46,599 nt of DNA from CABMGU01 sp035292785 (GTDB lineage Archaea; Nanobdellota; Nanobdellia; Woesearchaeales; ARS49). The position numbers and the translations under genes were made by a program. Below are positions 22,839 to 32,110 of the stretch, piece by piece. The stretch lies in the NCBI GenBank assembly GCA_035292785.1, contig DATDPK010000044.1, forward strand, positions 1-46,599. The letters run 5' to 3'. Positions within the stretch are counted from its first letter, which is position 1. The number at the start of each line of letters is the position of its first letter. A model generated the notes under the pieces. That model saw only the letters and a program-made list of their open reading frames with translations, was not told where the DNA came from and ran no database searches.

Positions 22839-22933
22839 GAAATTCGCAAAAAATGAATGATAATTGTGCGAATTTCCGAGCACACTCGGAAATTTGAGAT
22901 AAAATATGCCTTTTAAAGACCTCAAATTTCCGA
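22839..22933. repeat. Three overlapping inverted repeats between pth2 and S6e
   Basis: IR1: GAAATTCGCA (22839-22848) pairs with TGCGAATTTC (22867-22876). IR2: AATTTCCGAG (22871-22880) pairs with CTCGGAAATT (22885-22894) around loop CACA. IR3: TCGGAAATTTGAG (22886-22898) pairs with CTCAAATTTCCGA (22921-22933). All arms are perfect, and each arm overlaps the next, so neighbouring hairpins exclude each other. They lie in the pth2 3' untranslated region, upstream of the S6e promoter. Confidence 0.7.
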
Positions 22934-22952
22934 TGTTACAACTACCGTAATC

Positions 22953-22960
22953 TTTATAAA
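22953..22960 (+). promoter_or_regulatory. TATA box for S6e
   Basis: TTTATAAA (22953-22960) is centred 26.5 nt before the ATG at 22983, predicting a leaderless S6e transcript. It lies 19 bp after the last arm of the inverted-repeat cluster. Confidence 0.6.
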
Positions 22961-22982
22961 TCACCTTCTTAAAATCACATTT

Positions 22983-23381
22983 ATGGTCAACTTTAAAATC
23001 GTAATAGGCACAAAAGCAGGGAAATGCGTGCAAAAAGAAGTACAAGAACCAGAAGCACGCACGCTTTTAGGCAAGAAAATAGGTGACAAAGTAGCAGGCG
23101 ATACAATAGGCCTTACAGGATACGAATTTGAAATCACAGGAGGAAGCGATTACTGCGGATTTCCAATGCGAAAAGACATAGAAGGATTCAGCAGAAAACG
23201 CATACTTGCAGTTTCAGGAGTGGGCTTAAAGAAAAAAGCAAAAGGAATAAGGCAGAGAAAAACAGTCTGCGGAAACACAATACACCCAAAAATATCACAA
23301 GTCAACCTCAAAGTCCTGACAGAAGGAAAAGAGCCGTTAATAGTTGAGAAGAAAGAAGAAGCGAAAGAAGCTGCTAAATAG
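22983..23381 (+). CDS. rps6e: Ribosomal protein S6e
   Basis: The 132-residue small-subunit protein is identified by VNFKIVIGTKAGKCVQKEV, then LLGKKIGDKVAGDTIGLTGYEFEITGGSDYCGFPMRKDIEG, and RKTVCGNTIHPKISQVNLKVL. Archaeal S6e of this length lacks the C-terminal phosphorylated helix of eukaryotes. A short Glu/Lys tail (VEKKEEAKEAAK) ends it. It is transcribed alone from its own TATA box. Confidence 0.96.
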   Translation: MVNFKIVIGTKAGKCVQKEVQEPEARTLLGKKIGDKVAGDTIGLTGYEFEITGGSDYCGFPMRKDIEGFSRKRILAVSGVGLKKKAKGIRQRKTVCGNTIHPKISQVNLKVLTEGKEPLIVEKKEEAKEAAK

Positions 23382-23438
23382 TTCTCGTACAAAAAGCTTA
23401 TAAACAATCTTAGCTGATAGAATACAAAAAGAGTTGCC

Positions 23439-24350
23439 ATGGCAGACGATGAACTAATCAAAAAATTTGTAGACTTGCATACACAGGCAGGCCAATTTAT
23501 TGCTGAAGAAAAAGTTGCTGAAGCAAGGCAAAAATACCTCGAACTTCTGGACGCATACCACGCAATAGACAAAAGCACGCTTGAAGCATTCCACAAAGAA
23601 CTTGCATACGACCAAGTCACAAAACTCTTCGCGCAAATAAACGAAACAAAAGAAAAAGTAAAACTTCCTGTCAACTTAATTGCAGCAGCAGTCCTGATAA
23701 TAGCATTCAGCTTTGTGATATTTTTACGACCAGAAATAGTAGGACTTGTAAGCTTTGAAGACGAAATAGTCCAGCCATTAGAATTAACATTCACACAAAC
23801 AGACGTTGAAAGCATAACACTAAAAGACAGGCCGCTGACGTTGTCAGCAAGCGGAAGCTTCACAGGCAAAGTAAAACTTTTTTACAAACAAGGAGAAAAA
23901 CTAGAGCTTATGTTTGACAGCGAAAAAAGCCTTTCAAACAATGGAGAATTCAGCAGAGTCTGCGAAGAAACCTGCAAGATAAGCTCAAGCACAAATGTAG
24001 TGGAATTATTTGCCCAAGTTGAAGAAGGAAGCAGCCTCAAGCTAAACGAGCTTGTTTACAAAGTAGAAAGAAAAGAAAACAGAGCTCCGATATGGGTGGG
24101 CAAAGTAAGAAGGTTTGCAGTTCCGCCAGGAAAAACAATAACAATAGACCTGAGCAAGTTCTTTGAAGACCCTGACAAGGATTCTTTGGTGTATTTAAGC
24201 ACATCACAAGACGGATTAGAAGTGACAGTACAAAACGAACAAGTAACAATAACAGCAAAACCAGGCACAGAAGGCACCAGAACACTAACATTCATAGCAT
24301 CAGACTTGGCAGAAGTAACCAAGATACCTGTGACGATAGAAATACAATAA
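23439..24350 (+). CDS. Single-pass membrane protein with Ig-like extracellular domain
   Basis: Residues 1-75 are a helical cytoplasmic region (DLHTQAGQFIAEEKVAEARQKYLELLDAYHAID, TPR-like in character). A membrane helix follows (VNLIAAAVLIIAFSFVIFL, about 77-95). The remaining 200 residues are beta-rich: a first domain with a Cys pair (VCEETCKI), then an Ig-like or cadherin-like domain APIWVGKVRRFAVPPGKTITIDLSKFFEDPDKDSLVYLSTSQ, with the N-terminal PPGKTITIDLSKFFEDPDKD pattern common in dystroglycan-type cadherin-like repeats. It lies just upstream of the large surface operon on the same strand and may be part of it functionally. A CTTATAAAC box precedes it. Confidence 0.7.
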   Translation: MADDELIKKFVDLHTQAGQFIAEEKVAEARQKYLELLDAYHAIDKSTLEAFHKELAYDQVTKLFAQINETKEKVKLPVNLIAAAVLIIAFSFVIFLRPEIVGLVSFEDEIVQPLELTFTQTDVESITLKDRPLTLSASGSFTGKVKLFYKQGEKLELMFDSEKSLSNNGEFSRVCEETCKISSSTNVVELFAQVEEGSSLKLNELVYKVERKENRAPIWVGKVRRFAVPPGKTITIDLSKFFEDPDKDSLVYLSTSQDGLEVTVQNEQVTITAKPGTEGTRTLTFIASDLAEVTKIPVTIEIQ

Positions 24351-24377
24351 TTCTCTTAGACGACAGGTATAGCAACA

Positions 24378-24413
24378 TTTATATATCATAACCATAAAAG
24401 TTCATATATAAAA
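24378..24413 (+). promoter_or_regulatory. Tandem TATA boxes before the large envelope operon
   Basis: TTTATATA (24378-24385) and TATATAAAA (24405-24413) both lie upstream of the 24454 gene. The second predicts transcription near 24435, leaving a leader of about 19 nt that contains GGTG (24445-24448) 5 nt before the ATG. This is one of the few lead genes here with a leader and ribosome-binding site. Confidence 0.55.
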
Positions 24414-24453
24414 AAAGGGTGTTTGGGATAGTTAAACTTATAGTGGTGTACTA

Positions 24454-26640
24454 ATGAAACGAGGTCAAATTACTGTATTCATAATCATAGGACTCATAAT
24501 ACTTCTTGTTATTGGAATAATAATATATGTGACTAGAGTGCAAGTCACAAAAGAAATAGAGGCAGTCAGGCCAAGCGTTGCAAAACTTCCGCAGGAAATA
24601 CAGCCAGTAAGAGACCTTGTGGACGTATGCATATCACGATTAGGAAAAGATGGACTGAAAAAATTAGGAGACCAAGGAGGATACATAACGCCGCTGCCAT
24701 ACACTGCAAGAAACCCAACAGGAGGAGAGGCAGCAGAATTCTCACCAGGAGCAGGACCAGTAGTAGCATACTGGTGGTACATGAAAAGCGACAACAAATG
24801 CGAACAAAACTGCCAATTCGACACGAAAAAACCCTTGCTGAGAAGAACAGAAGGGGCTAACTCAATTGAGGAGCAATTAGATGAATATATTTCTTCCAAC
24901 CTGCAAGCCTGCCTTGACAGATTCCAAGAACTACAAAGAAAAGGATGCAGTGTTGTTGAAGAAGGAAAAGCAGAAGTAGCAACAAACATTGCAAAATTTG
25001 ACGTTTTCTTTGTCGTAAAGTATCCATTACGAGGAACCTGCGGAAAACAAACATTCGCACTGGAGGACTACTACGTCTCAATACCGCTGAACTTTGTTGA
25101 AATATATGATTTAGCAACAAAAATCACGAATATGGAAATAGAAAACAGGATTCTCGAGACAGCAACAGTAAACGTAATCGAGACCTTCAGCGGAATAGAC
25201 TCAGAAAACCTTCCGCCGCCACGAGATTTGGACGTAGGACCGCCAAAACCAGGAACATACTGGATAAAATACAATGTTTTACAAAAACTCAAAGGACTGC
25301 TTGTAGCATACGTACCAATAATTCAAGTCTGGAACACGCGCAACTATAGATATGTCGCTGCACCGCAAGGAGTAAGAGACTCAGAGCTTTATGAATTAAT
25401 CTATAACAGGCAATTTTTAGTTCCAATAGAGGGTAATTACCCAGACCTTGAAGTAACATTCAACTATTTCGACTGGTGGGAGCCATACTTTGACCTGAAC
25501 TGCAACGGGCAGCTCTGCCAAGCAGACAGCGGAACAAACTTCTTCGCAGTGCCGATCACAATAAACAGGTATACGTTTGCTTACGATTTGAGCTATCCAG
25601 TGCTTGTTGAGATAAGAAATCCAACATCGCTAAAAGGAGAAGGATACAGCTTCAAATTCCTCCTTGAACAAAATATGCGAAACACAGAAGCGTTTTTGAC
25701 TGACACGCCATTATTAAAAGGCGTTCAACCACCAGGACCTCCAAGCATATTCTGCGACCCAGCACAAAGAACATCAGGACAAGTAAGCCTGTATGTCAGA
25801 GACGGCCTAACACTAAAAGGACAGGACGAAGCATCAGTAAGCTACATCTGCCTTGGAGAAAGCTGCAATCTCGGGGAAACAGACAACGGAGAATTCTCAT
25901 TAAAATTCCCACAATGCATAGGCGGTACACTGAGGCTTACAAAACCAGGATACGCAACACTATCAGTGGCACTTGACACGAATACAAAAGACCCTGTCAA
26001 CATGACGCTGATGATGGAGCCAATAAGAACACTGAATGCAAGCGTGAAAAATTATCCAATAACAAAACCAAGCAAATATGCAGACTGGCAATACGTTCCA
26101 GGAGGCTCATTAAGGCCAAAAGATGCACAGTCAACAGTAATCGTGCTGACCCGCAATGGAACACCATACGATGAACCGTTCGGCGCAGTGACAGAAATAT
26201 TTGGAGACAACCCAGCAACAATAGACATAATACCAGGAAAGTACAAAATATCATTGACGAGCTTCCTGAAAGATAATTTAACAATCCCGCCAGACAGAAG
26301 ATGCAATGATGTGCTAAAACTGCCGGACACAAAATGCTTCTACCTGCCACAAGACCCAAGTAAATGCGTGCCAAAAGAAGAAAAAGAATGCTACTTGGTA
26401 CCGCCAGAAGCGATAAAATTCAACGAGACATCGCCATTCCCATACGGAAGCAATGAATTCTACTACGAATTCACGCCAGCAATGCTCAGAGGCGCACAAT
26501 CAATAGAATTCAAACAGTTTATCCTCGCAATAGACAGAATAGCTGAAGACCAAAGAATAATAGAAGACTTGTCGGAAGCAACAAAAGTAAACAATTACGC
26601 AATGGCAAACGAAGAACTGCTGTCACCGGTGATTAAATGA
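24454..26640 (+). CDS. KRGQIT-anchored surface protein, copy 1 (728 aa)
   Basis: The N-terminus MKRGQITVFIIIGLIILLVIGIIIYV is a short basic leader plus membrane helix of a type I associate with DPANN surface proteins. The Gly-Gln junction resembles a class III (pilin-type) cleavage site. The ectodomain begins with a block conserved in the 32111 gene (DLVDVCISRLGKDGLKKLGDQGGYI). It later has TFAYDLSYPVLVEI and GEGYSFKF, then a carboxypeptidase-regulatory-like beta domain (about 440-530, with ICLGESCNLGETDNGEFSLKFPQC and GYATL) and a Cys-rich C-terminal part. No catalytic motif is seen. Its stop overlaps the next start (ATGA at 26637). Clear paralogue of 32111, which defines the duplicated module. 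Confidence 0.75.
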   Translation: MKRGQITVFIIIGLIILLVIGIIIYVTRVQVTKEIEAVRPSVAKLPQEIQPVRDLVDVCISRLGKDGLKKLGDQGGYITPLPYTARNPTGGEAAEFSPGAGPVVAYWWYMKSDNKCEQNCQFDTKKPLLRRTEGANSIEEQLDEYISSNLQACLDRFQELQRKGCSVVEEGKAEVATNIAKFDVFFVVKYPLRGTCGKQTFALEDYYVSIPLNFVEIYDLATKITNMEIENRILETATVNVIETFSGIDSENLPPPRDLDVGPPKPGTYWIKYNVLQKLKGLLVAYVPIIQVWNTRNYRYVAAPQGVRDSELYELIYNRQFLVPIEGNYPDLEVTFNYFDWWEPYFDLNCNGQLCQADSGTNFFAVPITINRYTFAYDLSYPVLVEIRNPTSLKGEGYSFKFLLEQNMRNTEAFLTDTPLLKGVQPPGPPSIFCDPAQRTSGQVSLYVRDGLTLKGQDEASVSYICLGESCNLGETDNGEFSLKFPQCIGGTLRLTKPGYATLSVALDTNTKDPVNMTLMMEPIRTLNASVKNYPITKPSKYADWQYVPGGSLRPKDAQSTVIVLTRNGTPYDEPFGAVTEIFGDNPATIDIIPGKYKISLTSFLKDNLTIPPDRRCNDVLKLPDTKCFYLPQDPSKCVPKEEKECYLVPPEAIKFNETSPFPYGSNEFYYEFTPAMLRGAQSIEFKQFILAIDRIAEDQRIIEDLSEATKVNNYAMANEELLSPVIK

Positions 26641-29600
26641 AAATATTGCAAAAAATAACGCTTGTAATGATTTATTTAATCATATCACTGCCAATAGTAT
26701 TCGCACAAGAACTGAACCTGAACAAATTCTCAGGCAAAGACGGAGCAAACGGATACGCGCGCTCAGTAGATGAAATAACAGTAGAAACAATTGTAAGCAT
26801 ACCAGGAGAAGACATAATTTCACCAGAACAACTAAGACTGTATCTTGGGGAAACGTTCACATTCTTTGACTCCTGCACAAAACAAGCCAACTCAGCATAC
26901 TACACCTGCGTGTTCAAAAGCGATATGGAAACATACGCGCCAATGAATTTCAAAATAGAAATGCGCGACGATGACGGTGCAGTGGTTGCGCAGCAAAGTT
27001 TTACGATACAGCCGGACATACAAGCGCCGGCTGTCAAAACATTCAACATAGAGCCGCCAACATCAAACGGAGCGGTAACGATAAGCTACAATGCAGAAGA
27101 CTATGGAACGACTTACGGAGACCCTGAAGACTGCTCAGGAATAAAGACGATAACAGTAAAGTCAGGAAATGACGTTTTATTGACTGAGGCTGGAACACTT
27201 GGACAGTGCGTGAAAGAAAGCACGGTGCCAGTAAGCATAGCAAAAACAGGAAGGCAAAATGTCTGCATAACAGCAAAAGACTTTGTCAACAGGGAAGACG
27301 CACCAACCTGTGTGAGTATTATAGTTGACAAATCGCCTCCAGACATAAGAAGCACGGTAATACTCGACCAAGAAAACTTTCCAATAACACACGTGCACGC
27401 CGGTGAAGAAAGACTTGCGAGCATAAACGCGATTATTACTGATGATGGCGAAGTTGATGTTTCATCAGTCTTTGGAAACTTCGCACAACTAAATCCTAAT
27501 TTACCTGATGCAATACAGCCAGATGTAATTTCTGGAGATTTATACAGCTGGGCGAACATACCAGTAAGCGAAGTAAAGACGTGTAAGATAAGCGTCAAGG
27601 CAACAGACACACTTGGAAATACTGCGACAAAAGAGTTCTCCTGCGTAATAAAAGCAGACGACACTGTACCAATTGTAAAAGGCATAATTTCACACGCTGA
27701 GAAAAATGGCACGCCGTTGTATGGGTATGGAACAAACCTTGTCATAGAATTTGAAGAAAAAGACAACACAGGCGGGCCAGGAATAGGAATGGGTTCAGTA
27801 AAAGCATACCTTGACATGAGCAGCCTTGGAATGGGAGACCACGCCCAAGCAGACGATTGCCAGCAAATCTCTGGCGCTATCTGGCAATGCTACTGGATGA
27901 TGAATCCGCCTGCTTCGATCAAGGAAGGCCAATACAATGTTGCATTAACATCAGACTCACAAGATGATTTGGGAAACACGATTGATGTTAGACAAGAATA
28001 TGACATCATCTATGATAATGTTGGGCCGGCAAAACCAGAAATTGTAGACTTTAAAGTTGTAACAGGACAAGCAGGAGTAGAATACAAAGGAGGGGCAGTA
28101 AGAGGAAATTTCGTGCAGTATACTGTCAAATCAGCTGACTTCTCAACAGCAGAAGCAAACTTCACAGAAATAGGAGGCATAGCAGCAATGCAAGCAACAA
28201 GCTGCACAGAAACAGAATGCATATTTGAAAGCTTAGTGGACTTAAGCGGACCATACACTTCATATTTGACGTTCAACTTCTACGACGAAGCGAAGAATAA
28301 AGCAAGCGACACGACAAAGCTTGAGATTTACGGCGTTGACAATGAAACAAAAGCAAAATACTGGACAACACCAGAAATAACCTGCACGCCAAGATTAATT
28401 GACAGAGAAACGTCAATGATAGTTGCGCCAAGAGCCGCGTGCAGACTTTCACTAAGCACACCGCGCAAAGACATCACAACATTAACAGTCGTAGGACCAC
28501 CAACACCACAAGACTGCACTGGAGATGTTACTGACAATCTAAATGATGTTTATATGGTGAACAACGGCGAAGGAAGCATAAATCCTTACTTGTTCTTTGT
28601 ATTCGAGCCGAAAGATTACACTGTAGACCAATTGAACATTAATTGTTCATTGCAAGTTTACTCAAAAAGAGCAGTCACAACAGCAGGAACAACAAGATAT
28701 TACGTTTCTCCACAACCGCAAAGCATTGACGCAAACGTAACATTCCAATTCTACAACCAGCCATTGGCAAATGCTTACACTCGTGTTGACAGGGACATCA
28801 GGCACGCGATGGACAACAGCCTTGCAAAAGCAAGCTGGCTGGGGCAACTGAACAAAGTGTTATATTATTTTGAAGTTGCCTGCCAGATGAAAGTTGTCCT
28901 TACGAATGTTATTGGGGTGTTGTATGCGCTTGCAATACTGCTGGGAATTGCCAAAGAGGCGGTGGAAAAGTCACCATATACTGCGGCTACACCAGCGCTT
29001 AAAAAAGCAAAAGAGGCTGTATGCGGCTTTGAAGAAAATCTGCAGGACGCGTATGCAGGCGACTATGTGGGCACTTTGATGGAGGTTTTTGACAGCATCT
29101 GCGCAATAGCCAACTGCCAATTAAAACAAGGAAAGCGGTGGGTTGGTTCGTTTGGATCTGAGAAGATGGACACGTCTCAGAATCCTGATGCGTGGAAGGG
29201 AGGCTATGCGCCATACTGTGACGATATACAGCAATATTTCTCAGATACTTATGGAGGAGAATTCCAAGACTTTGCTGAAAAGTATAAAACTCAGCCACTT
29301 GACATAAAGGACTCACTAATACTAAGCACAATCTGCCTCTGTCTGCCAGGAATAATAAGTAATGTTGAAAAAATGAGGCAAATACAATGCTTCAAGGCAG
29401 TCTGCCTGCACGACTACGTCAAACAACAAGGATACCCAACAAGCTTCTGCAACCAAATGTACAATTATTTCTGGTGCACTTATGTTGCCGGAGAAATATT
29501 CGCGCTAGTCCCATTCAGCGCATTCTTTGAAGATTTGCTGCAGAAATCAATAAACATAGTAACAGACCCAGTTGGAGCAGCATTCACCGGTCTAGGAATG

Positions 29601-29807
29601 CTGGTTGGAGGAATATGCAAAGAACAATGCAAGGGAGAGATTCCTTGGTGGGGCCTGGCTCTTTGCGGATTAACAAGAACCGTATCAATAATCGGAGAAG
29701 CAATAGGCGCGTGGAACCAATATATCACGAACAAAGACATTTGGGAGCCAGTAGGAACACAATACTGCGACAGAATGGAAGACATAGAAGACGAGATGAG
29801 CGTATGA
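26637..29807 (+). CDS. Large secreted Cys-rich protein with Ig-like repeats, module copy 1 (1056 aa)
   Basis: A signal peptide (MKILQKITLVMIYLIISLPIVFAQ) is followed by roughly 600 residues of beta-sandwich repeats. These are marked by recurring TVPIVKGI, VDKSPPDI, IQAPAVKTF and YDNVGPAKPEI linkers typical of bacterial Ig-like domains. From about residue 690 the character changes to helical and Cys-rich. A strongly hydrophobic segment lies at 751-772 (MKVVLTNVIGVLYALAILLGIA), the motif ICLCLPGIISNVEKMRQIQC near 898-917, and two more hydrophobic stretches (948-967, and TGLGMLVGGIC). The CLC-P motif also occurs in the 2056-aa protein. The C-terminal part may sit in or on the membrane. Coupled by ATGA overlaps to both neighbours. 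Function unknown. Confidence 0.7.
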   Translation: MKILQKITLVMIYLIISLPIVFAQELNLNKFSGKDGANGYARSVDEITVETIVSIPGEDIISPEQLRLYLGETFTFFDSCTKQANSAYYTCVFKSDMETYAPMNFKIEMRDDDGAVVAQQSFTIQPDIQAPAVKTFNIEPPTSNGAVTISYNAEDYGTTYGDPEDCSGIKTITVKSGNDVLLTEAGTLGQCVKESTVPVSIAKTGRQNVCITAKDFVNREDAPTCVSIIVDKSPPDIRSTVILDQENFPITHVHAGEERLASINAIITDDGEVDVSSVFGNFAQLNPNLPDAIQPDVISGDLYSWANIPVSEVKTCKISVKATDTLGNTATKEFSCVIKADDTVPIVKGIISHAEKNGTPLYGYGTNLVIEFEEKDNTGGPGIGMGSVKAYLDMSSLGMGDHAQADDCQQISGAIWQCYWMMNPPASIKEGQYNVALTSDSQDDLGNTIDVRQEYDIIYDNVGPAKPEIVDFKVVTGQAGVEYKGGAVRGNFVQYTVKSADFSTAEANFTEIGGIAAMQATSCTETECIFESLVDLSGPYTSYLTFNFYDEAKNKASDTTKLEIYGVDNETKAKYWTTPEITCTPRLIDRETSMIVAPRAACRLSLSTPRKDITTLTVVGPPTPQDCTGDVTDNLNDVYMVNNGEGSINPYLFFVFEPKDYTVDQLNINCSLQVYSKRAVTTAGTTRYYVSPQPQSIDANVTFQFYNQPLANAYTRVDRDIRHAMDNSLAKASWLGQLNKVLYYFEVACQMKVVLTNVIGVLYALAILLGIAKEAVEKSPYTAATPALKKAKEAVCGFEENLQDAYAGDYVGTLMEVFDSICAIANCQLKQGKRWVGSFGSEKMDTSQNPDAWKGGYAPYCDDIQQYFSDTYGGEFQDFAEKYKTQPLDIKDSLILSTICLCLPGIISNVEKMRQIQCFKAVCLHDYVKQQGYPTSFCNQMYNYFWCTYVAGEIFALVPFSAFFEDLLQKSINIVTDPVGAAFTGLGMLVGGICKEQCKGEIPWWGLALCGLTRTVSIIGEAIGAWNQYITNKDIWEPVGTQYCDRMEDIEDEMSV

Positions 29808-31213
29808 AGAAGATAATCATAATGGCGATGATTGTGATTGCATTAGCGACAGCTGTGTTTGCGCAAGACTCGCAACCGCCTGGTCCGGTAGAGCAAATGG
29901 TGAGTACTGATCCTGATTTATTTCCGAAGCAATCTCCTGCTCCTGATGAAACAACACCACCGGCTCAAGTAGCACCCGAGGGCTATGTACCAGCTGGTGG
30001 GGCTCCGTCAGAAGCGGAAGAAGCAGCAGAGGCAGAACGGTCAAGACAGGAAGAAGAAGCATACCAAGCACAGCTACAAGGAGAACCAGCGCCTGCTGGA
30101 GAGCAGACATCTGCAGGACCAACAACAGTTTACGGAAAATTCACTTACAATGAAGGATCAAACACATACTCTGAAGGTCCTGTGACATACAGACCAGACC
30201 CTGTTTCAGGTTTGTACACGACAGCAGAAGGGAAAAACGCTTACGGACAAACAAGCTACACGGCATTTGACCCACAAACAGGGCAAGAAGTAGTTTATGC
30301 AGAGGGACAGCCCACATTCATAACAACATACGATTCACAAGGAGTTCCAACAACAGTAGAAATAACCAGAGACAGCCAGCAATATAAGGACTTTGTAGGC
30401 AACAGAGCAGAACCAAGGCCAACATATTCAACAAGAATGCAGGCTGCTGCTGAATATCTGCAGTTATACGACCAATACAGAGGGCTTGCGGTTTATTCGA
30501 GCTTAATTCTTGGACCAGGATATAGTGAACAAGTGCAGCAAAACAGGGAAGTACTACAGAGACAATTCTGCATTGCATTGGGAATAAAGAACTGCCTCGC
30601 ATCAACAATATGCAGACAAATTTTCGATGTAAGGGCAGACAACGTTGCAGTCGGAATCGGGCCGACTGGAGAATACGTATCCAGTGCGGCAATAACAGCA
30701 GAACGCTCACCGGCATTAGAAGTTGCAGGAATGACAGCACAACAACTGATAGATTTATTCGGCGTGAATACCACAACAATCGCAGGAAGAACAGTAAATC
30801 TTGCAGCGCCAGACTTTGACCCGGCAACACTTGGACAAATACAAATAAGAATGTACCACGTACAATTCGGAATAACAAACAATGCAGAAACAGGAAGAAC
30901 AACAGCGTGGAACATAGAATTCAGGACGCCAACAGGAATAAGAAGAAGATGGTATGCACAAGACCAGCTTCTGCCATACACGGACACATCAAGCGGACAC
31001 GTATACAAACTCAGCGCAACAGAATACAAAGAAGCCTGCCTTGTGTTTGACACAGAACTTGCGGCAGGAAAATACGGGCCAAGGCCAACATATATAGATG
31101 AGTTCTGCAGAGACTTTGTAGAATATGCGGGAGGACCGGAAAGCGTTGCAGTGGTTGGAGCTCCGGCAGCGGCAGCACCAACAGCAACAGGAGCAGACGG
31201 TGGAAACATATGA
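29804..31213 (+). CDS. Secreted protein with low-complexity N-terminal region (469 aa)
   Basis: The start is ATG 29804, which overlaps the upstream stop (ATGA) and gives a clean signal peptide (MKKIIIMAMIVIALATAVFAQ); a longer in-frame form would begin inside the previous gene. Residues 22-120 are rich in Pro, Glu, Ala and Gln. Residues 125-210 are short Tyr/Gly/Thr beta repeats (YGKFTYNEGSNTYSEGPVTYRPD, GLYTTAEGKNAYGQTSYTAFD), similar to beta-strand repeats of surface proteins. The second half is a globular domain with five cysteines (FCIALGIKNCLASTIC, ACLVFD, FCRDF). The end is Ala/Pro-rich. No known domain is recognised. It belongs to the envelope operon, with ATGA overlaps at both ends. 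Confidence 0.7.
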   Translation: MKKIIIMAMIVIALATAVFAQDSQPPGPVEQMVSTDPDLFPKQSPAPDETTPPAQVAPEGYVPAGGAPSEAEEAAEAERSRQEEEAYQAQLQGEPAPAGEQTSAGPTTVYGKFTYNEGSNTYSEGPVTYRPDPVSGLYTTAEGKNAYGQTSYTAFDPQTGQEVVYAEGQPTFITTYDSQGVPTTVEITRDSQQYKDFVGNRAEPRPTYSTRMQAAAEYLQLYDQYRGLAVYSSLILGPGYSEQVQQNREVLQRQFCIALGIKNCLASTICRQIFDVRADNVAVGIGPTGEYVSSAAITAERSPALEVAGMTAQQLIDLFGVNTTTIAGRTVNLAAPDFDPATLGQIQIRMYHVQFGITNNAETGRTTAWNIEFRTPTGIRRRWYAQDQLLPYTDTSSGHVYKLSATEYKEACLVFDTELAAGKYGPRPTYIDEFCRDFVEYAGGPESVAVVGAPAAAAPTATGADGGNI

Positions 31214-32097
31214 AAAAACTAACAATGCCAAGAATCATTGGAATATTATGCATAATTATTGCAGCATTCCTGTACTTCAGGGGAATGGGGTTCTTCTCGA
31301 TAGCAATTGCAGGAATAATACTGCTGGTTGCGCAAACAAAACACGCACAAGAATCGTTTGATAAATTCATTGAAACTTTCACGCAATGGAAAATAATAAT
31401 CATAACAGCATTATACGACGCGCTTTACTGGATGCTTGTATTTGCAAGCGTATATTTCTACCAATGGAGGCTCAATTTACTTGCAGGAACAACAAAAGAA
31501 GGGGTTGTTCTTGACAAGCAGGCAATGCTGACAAATCCTGACATATTAAACCAAAATGTTGAGGTGCTCCAAACACTATTCGTGTTCTTATTTGCAGGAG
31601 CAATAATACTGATAATATTTACACTAATAACATACACTTTATCGCGAGGAATGATATGGACAACACTCGCAGACAAAAAGCCAAACAAGAAATTCTTCCT
31701 AAGATTTTTAGGACTTAACTCATTGTGGTGGCTAATCTGGCTTCCATTCCTGATAATCTCAGGACTTGCAACAAAACAGGCGCCGGCAGCACAAAACACA
31801 GCAATATTATTCATCATGATTGCGGCATACTTCACGCCAATACTGCACACACTATTTGTCAGCGGAAGAAAAATAGGAGAAAGCATAGGAAACGCATTCG
31901 CAATAGGAATCAGCAAACTGTTCAAGTTTGTAGTGCCGTACACACTTGCATTCATAGTGTATATAATCATATATCAACTGTTCAGAATAGTGCCAACACA
32001 GCAAAAAATGATATTTGCAGCATCAATGCTATTAGTAGTGCTGTACTTTGCCTGGCTGAGAACATATTTATACCAGATAATAAAGAAGTTAGTATAA
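31210..32097 (+). CDS. Polytopic membrane protein, module copy 1 (295 aa)
   Basis: The protein has about eight membrane helices. The last six, from ITALYDALYWMLVFASVYFY on, align in order with the six of the 41354 protein: a first helix with an Asp, an outside loop with TNPDI (NNPEF in the other), then TLSRGMIW (WYLSHKSIY) and NSLWWLIWLPF (LLSLLWFVVL). Two extra N-terminal helices are unique to this copy. There are no transporter motifs that I recognise. As a membrane platform encoded between large secreted proteins, it could anchor or help export them; that is inference. It overlaps the 29804 gene by ATGA and is followed by 32111 after 13 bp. Confidence 0.7.
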   Translation: MKKLTMPRIIGILCIIIAAFLYFRGMGFFSIAIAGIILLVAQTKHAQESFDKFIETFTQWKIIIITALYDALYWMLVFASVYFYQWRLNLLAGTTKEGVVLDKQAMLTNPDILNQNVEVLQTLFVFLFAGAIILIIFTLITYTLSRGMIWTTLADKKPNKKFFLRFLGLNSLWWLIWLPFLIISGLATKQAPAAQNTAILFIMIAAYFTPILHTLFVSGRKIGESIGNAFAIGISKLFKFVVPYTLAFIVYIIIYQLFRIVPTQQKMIFAASMLLVVLYFAWLRTYLYQIIKKLV

Positions 32098-32110
32098 AAA
32101 GAGGTTGTTG

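Noticed and set aside
29615..29803. Upstream extension of the 29804 gene
   Set aside because: It would lie inside the 1056-aa gene in another frame, is basic and low in hydrophobicity, and would bury the signal peptide; ATG 29804 overlaps the upstream stop.
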